In this document: positions 1 to 11,620 of the stretch, one piece after another
Layout of the letters: every line of letters begins with the position of its first letter
How positions within the stretch are numbered: position 1 is the stretch's first letter
NCBI GenBank assembly: GCA_029747015.1
Contig: JAKOGI010001331.1
Span: 136,501-200,500, forward strand
Source: Carnegiea gigantea
Lineage: Eukaryota; Streptophyta; Magnoliopsida; Caryophyllales; Cactaceae
Reading direction: 5' to 3'
DNA: 64,000 nt
Program-made: the position numbers and the translations under genes
Notes under the pieces: generated by a model
Told to the model about the DNA's origin: nothing
The model's database searches: none
The model's input: the letters and a program-made list of their open reading frames with translations, nothing else

Positions 1-213
1 GACCATTGCAATATTGGCTTTTCAACCTCTAAGCACTTCTTGACTTGGACAACAAGCTATAAGAAGTCATGTGCAATCTTTAGGATTTGAGGGTGAGAAT
101 ACTGCCACAATTAGGAAGGTTAGAAGATGGAGCGTTGCACTAGATTTGAGGGTTAAGGGTTCTTAAATGCTAGAGTTTTCTTCCGCCAACCGTGGTGTAC
201 AATTAGGAAGATA

Positions 214-868
214 TCAATTGAATAAGAATGAGTGATAGATTGAAGAAGGAGTAGAGGGAGATGCAAAATTACAACCATAGTTTAGGATTAGGGTTATGTG
301 TAAAGTTGATTGATTGACTTCACGATAATTGAGAGTAACAGGAATAAGATTGTTAATGCCAAATTCTTCAAGCAATCTAACAAGCCATGTAACTTCTAAT
401 GCTGCTTGTGCCATGGCTCTATATTCAGCCTCTGATGAACTTCGTGAAACTGTGCCTTACGTTTTTTATTTCTAACTTATTGGGCAGAACCCTAGGAGGA
501 TCAAATAGTATGTTACTGACCTTCTTGATATAGGGCAAGCTGCCCAGTCTAAATAAGAAAATACTTGTAAACTAAGGTGATCAGAACCTTTGAGTAAAAT
601 TTCTTGTGTTGCTATGCCTTGAATGTCACTTAAGGTATGTGATAAAGCTTGAAGATGACTTGTTCTTGGATTCTGTAAAAATTGGATAAGGTATTGAATA
701 GAAAAACTCAAATCTGGCCTGGTGTTGGTTAAAGAAATTTAGTTTCCCAATTAAGGTTCTGTAAGTTGTTGGGTCAGGTAGTGTATCTCCTTCATCAGGG
801 AGTAACTTGCAGTTGAGTGGTAGTGGTGTGGCAGCATTCCTTTTAAGTGTAAAACCACAATCTCCCAA
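214..868 (-). pseudogene. copia RNase H remnant
   Basis: This is the C-terminal RNase H of the copia polyprotein, which degrades the RNA strand of the cDNA hybrid. The typical copia signature SSSEAEYRAMAQAALEVTWL reads through about 340-450, crossing the start of the longest open segment. Upstream (450-868) the coding continues in two other frames with stops, so at least two frameshifts are present. It follows the reverse transcriptase directly, as expected for the superfamily. Confidence 0.75.
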
Positions 869-869
869 A

Positions 870-1981
870 ATTTTTGCTGAAAAAGAATGACACCCTGGGG
901 AGTTTGATTACTTCTAGGCCAAGAAAGTAATGTAACTTTCCAAGATCTTTGATTCCAAACTTGTCATTGAGATAATGCTTGACATGCTGAATTTCTGCAC
1001 AATCTGATCCAGTGATAAGTATATCATCTACATAAACTGCAATAAGGGTAGGATGGGTAGAGGACTTGTTAAGAAATAGAGAATAATCATTATCGGGCTG
1101 AGAGTATCTTAGAGAAATGAGTGTATCTTTAAGCTTGGTGAACTATTGCCTGTTGGCCTGCTTCATGCCATACAAAGGCTTTCTCAATCTGCAAACCTTG
1201 TTGCCAGGGTTTGGCATTCGTTTTGGCATTTCCACGTAAACCTCCTCATCTAGTTCCCCATGTAAGAAAGCATTATTAACATCTAATTGGCACATTGTCT
1301 AACCCTTGGCTGCTGAAACTGCCATGATAGTTCTGATTGTAGCCATTTTTACTACAAGAGAAAAGACTCCTTGGTAGTCAATACCATATTGTTGGGTAAA
1401 TCCTCTTACGACCAACCTTGCATTTAATCTTTCTAAAGAGCCATTAAATTTAAGTTTTGTTTCAAAACCCATTTATAGCTAATTGCCTTTTTTCCTGGTG
1501 GAAGTGTGCAAACATCCCAAGTGTTATTTGTTTGTAATGCATCAATGTCCTTCTGCATTGCTTCCACCAAACCTGGATGTGTGGTAGCTTGTTCATAAGA
1601 ACTAGGCTCAGGGTATTCTTCCATAATAGATGAGCAAATCACATGATCAGGGGACATATGCACTAAATTACACCAACTCTTTCTAAGATTGGGGCAAATA
1701 TAATCTTGGAGATGTGACAGGGGCTTATGACTTCTACTAGATCTTCTGGGTTGTACTTCTGGTGCTGCAATTTGTTTTCCAGATTGCCAATGTGACTCTT
1801 GATTTGATTCTGAGTGAATAGAGACACTATATTGATATGTCTCTGCTGTTGGTATATGTGGTATGTTGGATAATATATGTGAAAATTCTTGATCTTGATC
1901 TTCAAGAATAGGGAAAGGTAAGGGAAGTTCTGATTTGTGTTTTATCCCTGAGTAAGGAAAATAGGACTTATAGAAGGCCAC
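870..1981 (-). pseudogene. copia reverse transcriptase, frameshifted
   Basis: The N-terminal part reads SYEQATTHPGLVEAMQKDID, followed by the NTWDV and KWV blocks that open copia RT domains. Further along, the [19 protein letters not shown] block and the YVDDILITGSD catalytic box (about 1,000-1,035) can be read in a second frame. The open segment at 1,433-1,981 stops just after the KWV motif, so a frameshift near 1,440-1,460 separates the two halves. The 1,650-1,981 part is the usual Ser/Pro/Gln-rich linker between integrase and RT. Confidence 0.8.
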
Positions 1982-2039
1982 ATTCCTTGTGGTGAAAACT
2001 CTCCTTATTTCTAAATCATATACCTTGTAAGCCTTTTGG

Positions 2040-3110
2040 CCATATGGATAACCCAGAAAAATGCATGCTGTAGCTTTTTATTGAGATTTGCTTCTGTTTC
2101 TCTTGAGAGTAGAAGCATAACATTGACTCCCAAACACTCTCAAATGAGTATAAGTGGGTTCCTCTTTATAAAGGATCTCAAATGGTGTTTTGTTTGCCAA
2201 GATAGATGTAGTAAGCCTATTTATTAGATAAACAGCAGTAAGGATGCTTTCTACCCAGAATTTCTGAGGTAGGTTTGCCTGAATCACAAGGGCTCTTGCT
2301 GCTTCTAACAAATGTTTATGTTTTCTTTCTACAATGTCATTTTGTTGAGGTATATCTACACAAGATTTTTGATGCAGACCTTTGGTATTGTAAAACTAAG
2401 AGACTGTTCCATCTTGAAATTTCAAATCATTGCCTGTTCTAATGATTCTGACTAAAACTCCAAACTAATTCTCAACATAAGCAATGAAACTTAGTAATAA
2501 AGAAAAAGTATTGCTCTTAGTGGACATCAAATAACTAGTCGTCTACAATAGTGAGGAAGTATTTATAACCATTATATGTACCACACTTGTAAGTTCCCTA
2601 AATATCTACATGTATAAGCTCAAAAATTCTTGAAGCTCTAGTATTGCTTAAAGGAAAAGGCTGTCTATGCAATTTCGCTTATGGACAAATGGAGCATATT
2701 TTGTGCTTCTTTTTATTACAAGGTAAGCTAATACACTTCATTTTGTCAAAGGATAAGTGTTCTAATCTGAAATGCTAAGATTCTGCTTCAGAAAAGGTGT
2801 AGGTCTGATGAAAGATAGGCTGACTAATGCTAGAAAAGGAATCAATCTGCATTGTCAAAGAGTCATTGCTTGCTTTTCATATGCTGTCATCATCCTGCAC
2901 ATGGTAGAGGCTACCCTTTGCTTTACCAAGGACCACTTCTTGTGATGTGGGGCCTTGAAAAACACAGTTAGTAGAAGAGAAAGTGACTTTACCAGTTATT
3001 TATTTGCATAACTTATGGACTGACAATAAGTTAAATTGAATATCTAGAATAGATAGTACATTACGTAATACCAAGGTGGGAGTCAATTGCACTGAACCAA
3101 TGTGAGCAAT
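2040..3110 (-). pseudogene. copia integrase remnant
   Basis: The best-preserved part (2,078-2,311) carries LLEAARALVIQANLPQKFW-like and NRLTTSILANKTPFE blocks, followed by the RVFGSQCYA motif, all typical of the C-terminal half of copia integrase. Upstream, to about 3,110, the HHCC finger and catalytic core are readable only in pieces, with many stops. Integrase would insert the cDNA into the chromosome; this one cannot be functional. Confidence 0.75.
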
Positions 3111-3116
3111 TCTTGA

Positions 3117-3320
3117 TTATTTGCTATTTGGCATTGTAATAAACCCAGGAATTCGAAGAAATTGTAGTGAAGAAAAGAGGCATAAATGAGGTGTGATGTG
3201 GTCACTTGCACCACTATCTATAATCCAAGTACTATTATGAAAAGATGTAGCAAAACGAAACCTATTGTTACCTGCTATAAATCTTGTCCCGGTAGAAGAA
3301 GCTGGATGCATATTGTCCAT
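3117..3320 (-). pseudogene. copia aspartic protease
   Basis: The segment contains TWIIDSGASDHIT, the active-site box of copia proteases that cleave the Gag-Pol polyprotein; the catalytic DSG triplet is intact. The open segment ends a few residues after the next conserved block, and the stretch to the integrase has stops. It lies between the gag zinc knuckle and the integrase, as expected. Confidence 0.8.
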
Positions 3321-3455
3321 AAATTGTTTGCTTAGGACTTGAAGCAGCTGCTAGTATTGCTCTGCATTCAGTGTAGGCAAGGAGATTGCAGGTGAATGAT
3401 GAATTTCAGTGTTTGTTGCTTGAACATCCTCCAACTAAGAACGACCTTCTTGTTC

Positions 3456-4535
3456 TTAGGTAACCAAAGCTGCAACTTTATTACCTTTGTATAATCTGTG
3501 GCCTGGTGGATATCCATATATTTTATAGCCCTTTTGAACTGTATGCCCTGCGATTTTACAATGGTCACAAAGCAATGTTTTTTTGGAACAAGGATTCTTG
3601 CCATACGTAGTGTTGTTTCCCACAACACCATAGCCGAAATTATGACCAGGATTCCTACTGCCATTACCTCCATGTCCATCATTCTTGTTTCCATAGCCAT
3701 TATGATTTCCCATCATAGTGGTAGAATCTTGATCAAAATTGTTAGAGAAATTGAAGTTGGTGTTTAAAGTAGTAGATTGTGGCATAATGTGAGCAGTGGA
3801 AGACATCCCCCTTTGATGTTCTTCTTGAAGAAGCATGTAATATGCTTCATTGACTTTAGTCAAAGGCCTAGACATCAATACATTTCCTCTCAGGGTTTTA
3901 CAAATACTATTCACAAGAAGCTGAATTAGCTGCTCTCTTTCCCTCATTTCATGAACTACAATGTAAGTTGCATAACTAATGCCACAGGAACATGTAGGAG
4001 TAGACAGCACTGAATCATGTTTTTCCCACAATTTCTTAATCTCAGTAAAATAAGTAACAATATCTTGATTACCTTCAGTGATTGAGTACAAATCTCTCTT
4101 TAGTTAGAAGAATTTCTTGCTATCAGATTGACCAAAATGCTATTCAAGATCAATCTAGATTTGCCTCGATGAGTTTGAGAACAGTGTATTGTCAGAGATG
4201 TTCTTCTCCATAGCATGAAGGAGCCAGGAGATTACCTTCTTGTCACATCTGTCCCATTGTGGAACAATGGTGAAGTCAAACTCCGCTAAGAGCAAGTCCC
4301 ATGAACAAATCCTAATATGTTCTTGGCAATAAGAGCAATTTCCATGGATTTTTTCTAGGTTCCATAATTCTTGCCGTTCAATAGGTCATTAACAAAAATG
4401 CTATTGGGATCACCAGAAGGGTGTAAGAGAAGAATGTGCGAAGGATGTACAACTTCAGGCGTTGTATTTAGAACCACATTGTTCACAGCTATTTCGTTTG
4501 CTTTGGGTTGCTATGAAAGAAGATTGAGAAAGAAA
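3456..4535 (-). pseudogene. copia gag with damaged zinc knuckle
   Basis: The open segment at 3,456-4,091 holds the second half of Gag: the MYSITEGNQDIVTYFTEIKK block of plant copia capsids, a Gly/Asn-rich linker and a nucleocapsid finger. The finger reads CDHC....H....G, so the last Cys of the CCHC box is Gly (codon GGC on the - strand, near 3,530). The N-terminal half (about 4,100-4,535) can be read in another frame, including DPNSIFVNDLLNGKNY near 4,375-4,430. No intact start codon was found. Confidence 0.8.
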
Positions 4536-4549
4536 TCAGATATACTGTA

Positions 4550-4561
4550 GCTCTAATACCA
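4550..4561 (-). other. Primer-binding site of the copia element
   Basis: The - strand reads TGGTATTAGAGC, one base from TGGTATCAGAGC, the common initiator-Met tRNA primer site of plant copia elements. It sits directly between the LTR-like sequence and gag. Confidence 0.75.
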
Positions 4562-4822
4562 TAAAAATAGAAGAGGAAAAATGATACAGAGGAAATCTTG
4601 GTGGAATTTCCAGACAAAAGAGCAATATTTTCTGTGTGTATTTTCATTACAATAATTGGCTTTCTATATACAAGAGTTAGCCATAACCTCTTGCCTTATA
4701 ACAACTTGTAGCTAGCTACAACAGAATGCTAACAAAATGCTAACTGCCTTTATAGTTAGTTACAAAATCAGCCATTAAGGCTTTTATGGCAGCAATAGAA
4801 TTATGAGGTTTATCAGTTTTCA
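4562..4822 (-). repeat. Probable 5' LTR of the copia element
   Basis: On the - strand this starts TGAAAACTGATAAACC, has a TATA-like TTGTATATAGAAAG near 4,667-4,680, and ends at the primer site. The order U3, TATA, R/U5, primer site fits a short copia LTR of about 260 bp. The 3' edge does not end in a clean CA, and no second LTR is available for comparison, so limits are provisional. Confidence 0.5.
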
Positions 4823-6150
4823 AGTAAAAATATCCACAAAAATCTTTTCAAAAACAAACGAAAATCTTTTTGGTTTTTCAAAACATGAACATATATACAA
4901 ATAATTGGGGAACTTATGTATAAAATTTTGGCAATCGCATCAGCCTAGTTACCAAGTCACCAAATTATATACAAATAGAATGTATAATCAAGAGATAACT
5001 AAATCACAAAATGCATCCTGACTCTCATTTTTCACACCACACAACATGTAATGATGTGTACACCTTGGTACATGTGTAAATATGTATCAATCCTTATGAA
5101 TCAAGTTGCTAACAGTGACACGATCATCGTTTCATTGCTTAATTACCTTATTGCAACCTATTTCCCTTTTCTTTCCAGAATAATACCCACTTGACTTACA
5201 AATATTCGGTTCTTCCCTAAAAAGATATTTGATTAGATTGTGCAAAGCACTTATTTCATTGCCGAAATAGGCAAATTTTGGATATGTTTCATGTTTCAAA
5301 TTATGTTCAATTGCATGAATATGTTTCATGCTAATCATCAATTAGTAGTGTTATACAAATACATTTCATATACATATACAAACTACATGAATTGTTGTAA
5401 ATTTCCTAATTATTTTAGCATTTTTTCCTTACCCAAATTAATGAATATGAATTCGTTTCATGTTACTAATTATGTAATTTAACAGTATTCTATGAATTTG
5501 TTTCCTAAATCTAAATTCATAAAATTATGCTTATGTTTTATAATTTGCAAGTGACATTTGCATAAGTTTCATATTATCTATAATTATATGAATGTGTTTT
5601 ACATAATGTTCTTTGGGCTTTAATGAACTTCTTTTGTAGCACGTTGTTATTCGAATACATTTTGCAATATAGGTTCATTTTATTATATAGATACATTTTA
5701 TATAATAATATGAATTTTAAGGTTGATATGTCATTGATAGAGTTTTAAATGACATATTAGTATTTATATAAATTCGTTTTATGTAATGATATAGCTTCAT
5801 GTAAATTTTTTTACATGACTAAATTGAATACATTTGCGATATTCCCAAAGTGTTAATTAGTTTAACCATAATGCTCTCCATAAATTTTATTTTATGAAAA
5901 AACGTGATAATTAAATTATAGAAACTTCAATTCATGTTTGTATGTGATGATTATGAGATTAGCAAAATTTCTGATCACACAACGTGAATGATGCAGTTTT
6001 TGATAATTTAATTATTTGAAAATATGCCTAATGTCCATCTTTTAAATATATACTTCTAGATATGGCAATTAAAATATGGTTAATGATTTGCTTACCAATG
6101 AAAAGCTTGACATCACTTACTATGACACAAAGTGTTATAAGATTTAGTTT
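4823..6150. other. AT-rich intergenic DNA, no gene seen
   Basis: I see no convincing protein, RNA gene or transposon domain here. From about 5,240 to 5,850 there is a diffuse, degenerate repetition of motifs resembling ATGAATTCGTTTCATGTAAT (for example near 5,445, 5,490, 5,590, 5,770). Confidence 0.5.
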
Positions 6151-6244
6151 CTTTTGAACGAACGCGGAGTGTCAAAACACTTGACGGCTTCTAGGTCTCC
6201 TAGACTGGCAAAGACATAATACTAGTAAGCAGTATCAAGAGAAC

Positions 6245-6420
6245 TCAAGGACATATCAAAAATAATTTGAGAATAGATCGATCAACATGCAATACTATGT
6301 TGTATTGCATGCATGACGGTCTGGTGGGGGAATTTGAAAGCTATTCCACTGCTAAGTGCATGCGGGATTAGCTTAGGATCATCTTCAACTAGATCCATTT
6401 TCCCTTGAAGCTCTGGACCT
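6245..6420 (+). pseudogene. copia gag fragment
   Basis: The frame through 6,305-6,375 reads MHDGLVGEFESYSTAKCMRD before a stop, resembling the central capsid (UBN2-type) part of copia Gag. Flanking sequence is too decayed to extend. It lies in the right place and sense for the gag of the element whose protease starts near 6,600. The call is tentative. Confidence 0.4.
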
Positions 6421-6594
6421 AAGGGTGGTATTGCTAAAAGGAAAAGGCTAAGGGCAATAGAGAAAAGAATATAGCATGTGTGAAGCACTATAAACTGTGG
6501 AAATAAGGGACCCTACGCTCAGGATTATCCTGAGTTGATTAAGCTGCCTTCTTTCATAGTTGCTCCTAAATAATATGCGTGCTCCCATACATTA

Positions 6595-7028
6595 GCTGTC
6601 AACTATGATCCCCAGTGGATTGTAGATACAGGAGAAACCAAGCATAGAGTTCAGGATCGAGCTAATTTTGTGAACTTTCATCGCCATCGGGTGAGTTCAC
6701 AAACTGTCGTTTCAGAAATGACAGTGAAGAAGATGTCCTTAAGATAGGGATATATCATCTCAAACTCCGTCAAGAGAATGCGTTGTTCTTCATGATGCTC
6801 TCAATGCACTTAGGGTGCCACGTTCTCTTTTGTCTTTTGTTTATAAGATTAAGTTTCTCTTTGGTTTTCGTCTAGATGTCTTAGATATCGTATACAATGG
6901 CAATTTGTTTGGCTATGAAACACTAAAAGGTGTTTCCGATGTTTTGGATGAAATAAAACATCTTCCATATTTGCCTCATTTTTCCACTCTGTTTTAGGCA
7001 TGCTCAAGTTGACTGTGACGGCTAAGAT
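6595..7028 (+). pseudogene. copia protease and pre-integrase, left part
   Basis: The reading starts with QWIVDTG, matching the copia protease active-site box, followed by degraded blocks and then DVLDIVYNGNLFGYE near 6,870-6,915. The coding direction runs into the hAT insertion at 7,029. The reading frame resumes at 11,112 as DRVNKLAKDDLL, part of the pre-integrase domain. Confidence 0.6.
7021..7028 (+). repeat. Left 8-bp target duplication of the hAT element
   Basis: GCTAAGAT lies immediately left of the terminal repeat. The right copy at 11,104-11,111 is GCCAAGAT, one mismatch. Eight-base duplications are the hAT superfamily hallmark. Confidence 0.85.
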
Positions 7029-7761
7029 TAGGGCTGAGCACAACCGGATACCTGGTCGATTTTTGCGGAACCGATCCCGGTCCCGGTTGGATCGGGTCCA
7101 GAATTCGAGAACTGGTCCCGGTCCGGTTGGATTGGTTCCCGGATTCTGGACTCGGTCCCAGAATCGGTTGGGACTGGTTCCACAATCGGGCATCCGGTAT
7201 CTGTTTTTGGCATTTTTAATTTAACTTTTAATCAGTTTTTTTGTCAAAAAAGCTTACCATTATTAGCACATTTATTCATTTGATTAAAATGAGCAATAAG
7301 CCTACAAGGCCACAATCTAAAGTTTAAAATATAACCAACCAAGTTTAAGAATTTTGGGGATGGGAAGAATAAAGAGAAGAACATCATACAAACCAAGTTT
7401 CAAAAACATTACAAATTTTAAGTTTATAAAAGCCATAACTATAACTAAAAATATGATCTTAAATCATAGATTTGCTTCCAACTAAGCGAAGGCCCATAAC
7501 TTGACAATCCAAGGGCTCCAATCATCCTTATGCAACTTTTTGGACCTTAAAAAAAGAAACTTTATATTAGAATCTAGAAGACCACAAGGGAAAATCAAAG
7601 ATCAAAAAACTAAGAAGATACCTCAATAGAAGATCGCCTCCGATTTTGGCTCCTCTTCAAGACTTCAATCACCCATAATTTGATCAATTTGGGTTATCTC
7701 TCCCTCACCCAAATCTCGATATTAAATTAAAGAAAAAAAGTTAGAAACCAAAGTTCAACAT

Positions 7762-9853
7762 TTAAATAATAAGTATGAAATACAATGATAAATGTAAGCT
7801 ATGTATATAATTACTTGCTTCACATTTCTCCATATCATCCGTAAGTTGCTCAACATCAATGTAAATGGTGGATGCCCACAACCAATCTTGAGCACAAATC
7901 AGGGTCTCCACTATTTTGGGTCCCAAGCTACTACAAAACTGATCAAGCACCCGACCCAATGTACTAAATGCAGACTTACTTGACACGGTAGAAACAGGCA
8001 TGAGTAGAATATCCCTTGCGATTTTAGCTCACACCTCATAAGTGTCACTATGTCTCTTCCACCACTTTAAGATGTCAAAAGTGTCGTCTACCTTTTTGCA
8101 AGGAGCATCTAAATATACATCCAACACAGTTTTCTCAACAACCTCCATATAATCTTCTCCACCCTCATGCCACTGAGAGTGCAACTCCTTAAGAGTATCA
8201 TTATTTAAGGACATCTTTGAATGATCAACATGAATAGGGGAAGAAGAAACTATGGTCATCCTTATCAACATTCACACAAGAAGAGTATGAACCATATAAT
8301 CACTTGAGCACATTACAGAGATGATCGTAAACTTTATCTGCCTTGTTAAAGTCATTGGGACAAAACTTTCTAAAAGAGAATCTTACAAACTTCAACTTAT
8401 AGCGTGGATAAAAAACAATTGCAATCAACACCATAAGATTAGCTTTTGCCCAATCTCCATAATAATCATCAAATTTCTTATGCATTTGAAAAGCCATATC
8501 TCGAAGATTAGGAGATAGATCTTTCTCCCATTCCAACAAGTTAGTAAGTATACTCAATAAGTCATGAAAATGCAAATTAGCAGTGACATACAAAGTGCTA
8601 GAATTCCTCTTAGTGGCTTCATAAAATTGAAAAACTTTGCAAGACTTTTGCATTTTCCCCCAATCCTTTTCGTAGGCACATTTTCCTTAAGCTCATTCTC
8701 AAAATTACAATCATCATTCTTAAATCTTTCAAAGGTCTTTTCAAACTTCAAAGCCATATTCAACATGAGGATAGTAGAATTTCATCTTGTACACATATCC
8801 AAACACAAAGAGCCTTTACAAAGAACCTTAGTAACTTTGGCACAAGTATCAAACAATGCAGATCTTGTAGGAGAACTCCTCATATATCTAATAGCATATT
8901 GAATGTTATGAATGGAATCCATAACCCTTAACAAACCATCTCTCACAACCAAATTCAAAACATGGGCAGCACATCTTATATGCAAAAAATCATCATCCAA
9001 AACAAACTTATCACCAAGATTGTTTTTCAAATAATCAACAGCCACATTATTAGAACTTGTATTACCAATAGTTAAACAAGACAATTTATCTTCAATACCG
9101 CAATCAATAACACAACTATCCATAAAATTTTCAATTTCTTTGCCTTTATAACTATCTATCAACTTAAAATTTAAAATTCTCTTATACAAGGTCTATTCAT
9201 CATCTATGAAATGTGCAGTCAAGCAAAGATAATTCAAATTTTGCACAGATGTCTAACAATCAGTTGTGAGAGCAATTCTAGATTTCAAACCTTTCAAAGT
9301 AGTTTTCAAGGCATCTTTGTCACAATGATAAAGCTTCTTACAATCTCTGGCAACACTGAAGCGAGATGGGACATGACTAACAAATTGTGGACAAGCAACA
9401 CTCACAAAGCCCCTTAAGCCTTCATTTTCAACTACGGAAAATGAATGCTCATCAATAATAACTATTTTTGCTAAAGCAAGCCTAGTAGCCATTAAAGGAC
9501 CAATTGGAGAGAGTAACACTCTTAGTTTGTGGGTCTCTAAACAGGAAAATCTTCTTTTGTTTTTTATCCACATTGTAAGGATATTTAGAACATGATTGAA
9601 GATGCTTTCTCAAAATAGAAGTCCCATTATTAGGGTTGGCAGACAATACCTTGCTATAATACTTGCATTTTACTTTCTCAATTTTCTTGGTCACTGGATT
9701 AACGAGGTCAATAAAATCATCCCAATAAATTGATTTCCTCTTACCACCAGGCTTTCCTTGCTCCTTGCTAGTGTTGATATGGCAAGTTGAACCAGAACTA
9801 GCATTACTCTGCTCCTCCAAATTAATATGATCTTCCATGTTGATATTCTTCAA
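7762..9853 (-). pseudogene. hAT transposase (BED finger, hATC dimerisation), inactivated
   Basis: The protein is spread over several frames. Order from the N terminus: a BED zinc finger (about 9,590-9,720), a central catalytic region with FVSVACPQF and LTTDC blocks (9,250-9,480), the insertion/catalytic region with RCAAHVLNLVVRDGL (8,930-9,000), and the C-terminal hATC dimerisation domain (DTFDILKWWKRHS near 8,050-8,090, continuing MPVSTVSSKSAFSTLGR at 7,950-8,001). The second Cys of the BED finger is Tyr. Tag-like stops replace residues expected to be Trp at about 9,252 and 9,194, a TGA splits hATC near 8,028, and a frameshift lies near 9,500-9,570. The likely ATG is at 9,838. It resembles the RICESLEEPER-type hAT proteins of plants. 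Confidence 0.88.
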
Positions 9854-10379
9854 AATAAGAGAAGAAAAAATTAGTACAAATTATTGTTCAAGGGAAAAAT
9901 TCTTATTGATTTCAAGTGTCCTCATTGATTTACAAATTCTTATTTCCCTGACTCATTAATCATTATTATAGGGAAAAATTATAGTCCTATTATTAATATT
10001 ACACTCTATTCATTTTTTCCCCATACAAAAAGCACCATTCTGGCTGCTGTATCAAAAGTTCAAAACCATCACATGAAGATTGAACCATTCTGGTTGCTAC
10101 GTCAAAACTTCAAGCTTCAAAAATTATAACTCCTATCATGGTTATTTAATTTATTATCATAGATCTCTAAAAAAAAGAGCAATATCCTTGCTACTTAATC
10201 AAAATCCATCACCCCAAAATCCTGATTAACATGAACATTGAACAATTCGAAAACCTACAAGTAATACAACACACTAACCCAGACCTAAAACACGAACAGA
10301 TCTAAACACAAATAGATCTAAACAAAAACATGAACAATTCAAAAGCGTGCAAGTAATACACAGATCGAGACTTGAGAGA

Positions 10380-10628
10380 GATGGAAAATTACTCACTATT
10401 GGCAGTTCGCGGTTTGCCAGAGAGATAGATCGAGAGAGGCAGATCGAGAGATGTCAGTATGTTGGTTCTTAGTCGTGGCTCGTGGGTCGCAGCTCGTCAA
10501 AGAGAAGGGTCGTCGACGACGATGCCATAGCCGAGGACGAACGCCAGAGAAAGTGAGGAGGTCTAGAGAAGCAGCAGCCGGGGACATCGCGTATCCTGCG
10601 CCGGAGAGTGGATTTGAGCAGCCGGGGG

Positions 10629-10666
<38 letters not shown>

Positions 10667-10900
10667 CAGCAATGGAAGTTGAAGTCGCGAAGAGACTAGA
10701 GTCTAGACACAGAGAGAGAGAGAAGCAATCGAGGGCCGAGGGGACTGGAATGTGGTGACTGGTGAGGGTCGTGAGGCCGTGTCGCCATGAGGCCAGTGAG
10801 GGTATGAGGGAGGACAGAGAAGAGACTGGAGTCTAGAGAGAGAGTCTGATGGAGAAATGAGAAGTGAGGAGGTGAGGAGGTCTGTTAAGATTTTAGCGTT
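10380..10900 (-). other. Leader region of the hAT transposase gene with (GA)n tract
   Basis: This lies 5' of the transposase on the - strand, with GA/CT-rich blocks, including a pure (GA)n run at about 10,629-10,664. Open frames here overlap on both strands and have no protein similarity, so I read it as untranslated leader, perhaps with a first intron. Confidence 0.45.
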
Positions 10901-11103
10901 TGTCAATATATATTTTAATTTTTTTTAATTTTAAAAAATGGACCGGGTAACCGGGTACGGGGACCAGTTTCGCTTCCACATTTTCAAGGCCCAGACCTGG
11001 AATCGGTTGTAACCGGGTTCTGAATTTTGAAACCTGTCCCTGTCCGGGCTAATCCGATTTCGGTTCCAGGCTCGTCGGGTACCCGATTTTTTGCTCATCC
11101 CTA

Positions 11104-11111
11104 GCCAAGAT
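11104..11111 (+). repeat. Right 8-bp target duplication of the hAT element
   Basis: GCCAAGAT follows the right terminal repeat and matches the left copy GCTAAGAT at 7 of 8 bases. Confidence 0.85.
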
Positions 11112-11620
11112 AGAGTTAACAAACTAGCTAAAGATGATCTTTTAAGACCAATTCACTAGGGTTAAGTTGCCAAATTTGAGTTATGTCTAGTTAGTGAAGC
11201 AACTACGAAGTTTTTTTGTAAGGCTTCGAGGGCATCGAGTCCCTTGAATTTTATTCACTCTAGACATCTGTGGGCCCATAAATGTGAAAGAACATTATGA
11301 AGTTATATATTATGCATGATATAGGTATGTATACCTATTATCTCACCACTGTTAAGTGCTTGATGTGTTCACACTCTTTATAATGGCTGTAGAGACTTAA
11401 TTGTAATGAAATGTTAGAACTCTTTGAACCAATTGAGATCGTGAATATCTCTTTGGTGAAATGAATTTTCACAATGTCGATTTTCTTGAGGACGAGTTCT
11501 CAAATATTTGGTGAAATTTAAAAAGTATATCAAATTGTATGAGTTACAACAAGACCTTTAACGATCTCTCGTTGAGGGGAAGGATTTGAATTCTAACTAA
11601 GTTACCGATGATGGTACACT
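11112..11620 (+). pseudogene. copia pre-integrase/integrase, right part
   Basis: The reading begins DRVNKLAKDDLLRPIH, then LPNLSYV and later LDICGPI near 11,250-11,280, resembling the zinc-binding and N-terminal catalytic parts of copia integrase. Stops are frequent. It continues the segment interrupted at 7,028. Confidence 0.6.

Larger units (their letters stand above)
1..4822 (-). mobile_element. Decayed Ty1/copia LTR retrotransposon, 3' end cut by window edge
   Basis: Read on the - strand, the domains run gag, protease, integrase, reverse transcriptase, RNase H from high to low coordinates, which is the copia order. A primer-binding-like site and a probable 5' LTR lie at 4,550-4,822. Every domain is interrupted by stops or frameshifts, so the copy is dead. 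The 3' LTR is not seen: positions 1-210 show no match to the 4,562-4,822 sequence, so it lies off the window or is lost. Domain recognition is firm; outer limits are approximate. Confidence 0.85.
7029..11103 (-). mobile_element. hAT DNA transposon inserted in the copia element
   Basis: The element is 4,075 bp. Its left end is TAGGGCTGAGCA and its right end, read inward, is TAGGGATGAGCA: 12-bp terminal inverted repeats with one mismatch. Both ends carry subterminal clusters of CCGGTT/CCCGGT-type motifs (7,040-7,200 and 10,935-11,090), which in hAT elements act as transposase-binding repeats. A transposase pseudogene lies on the - strand between them. The 8-bp duplication of copia sequence proves it inserted after the copia. 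Confidence 0.92.

Noticed and set aside
6849..7224. Overlapping open frames on both strands rich in Pro, Arg, Gly
   Set aside because: They lie in the GC-rich subterminal repeats of the hAT element; composition explains the open frames.
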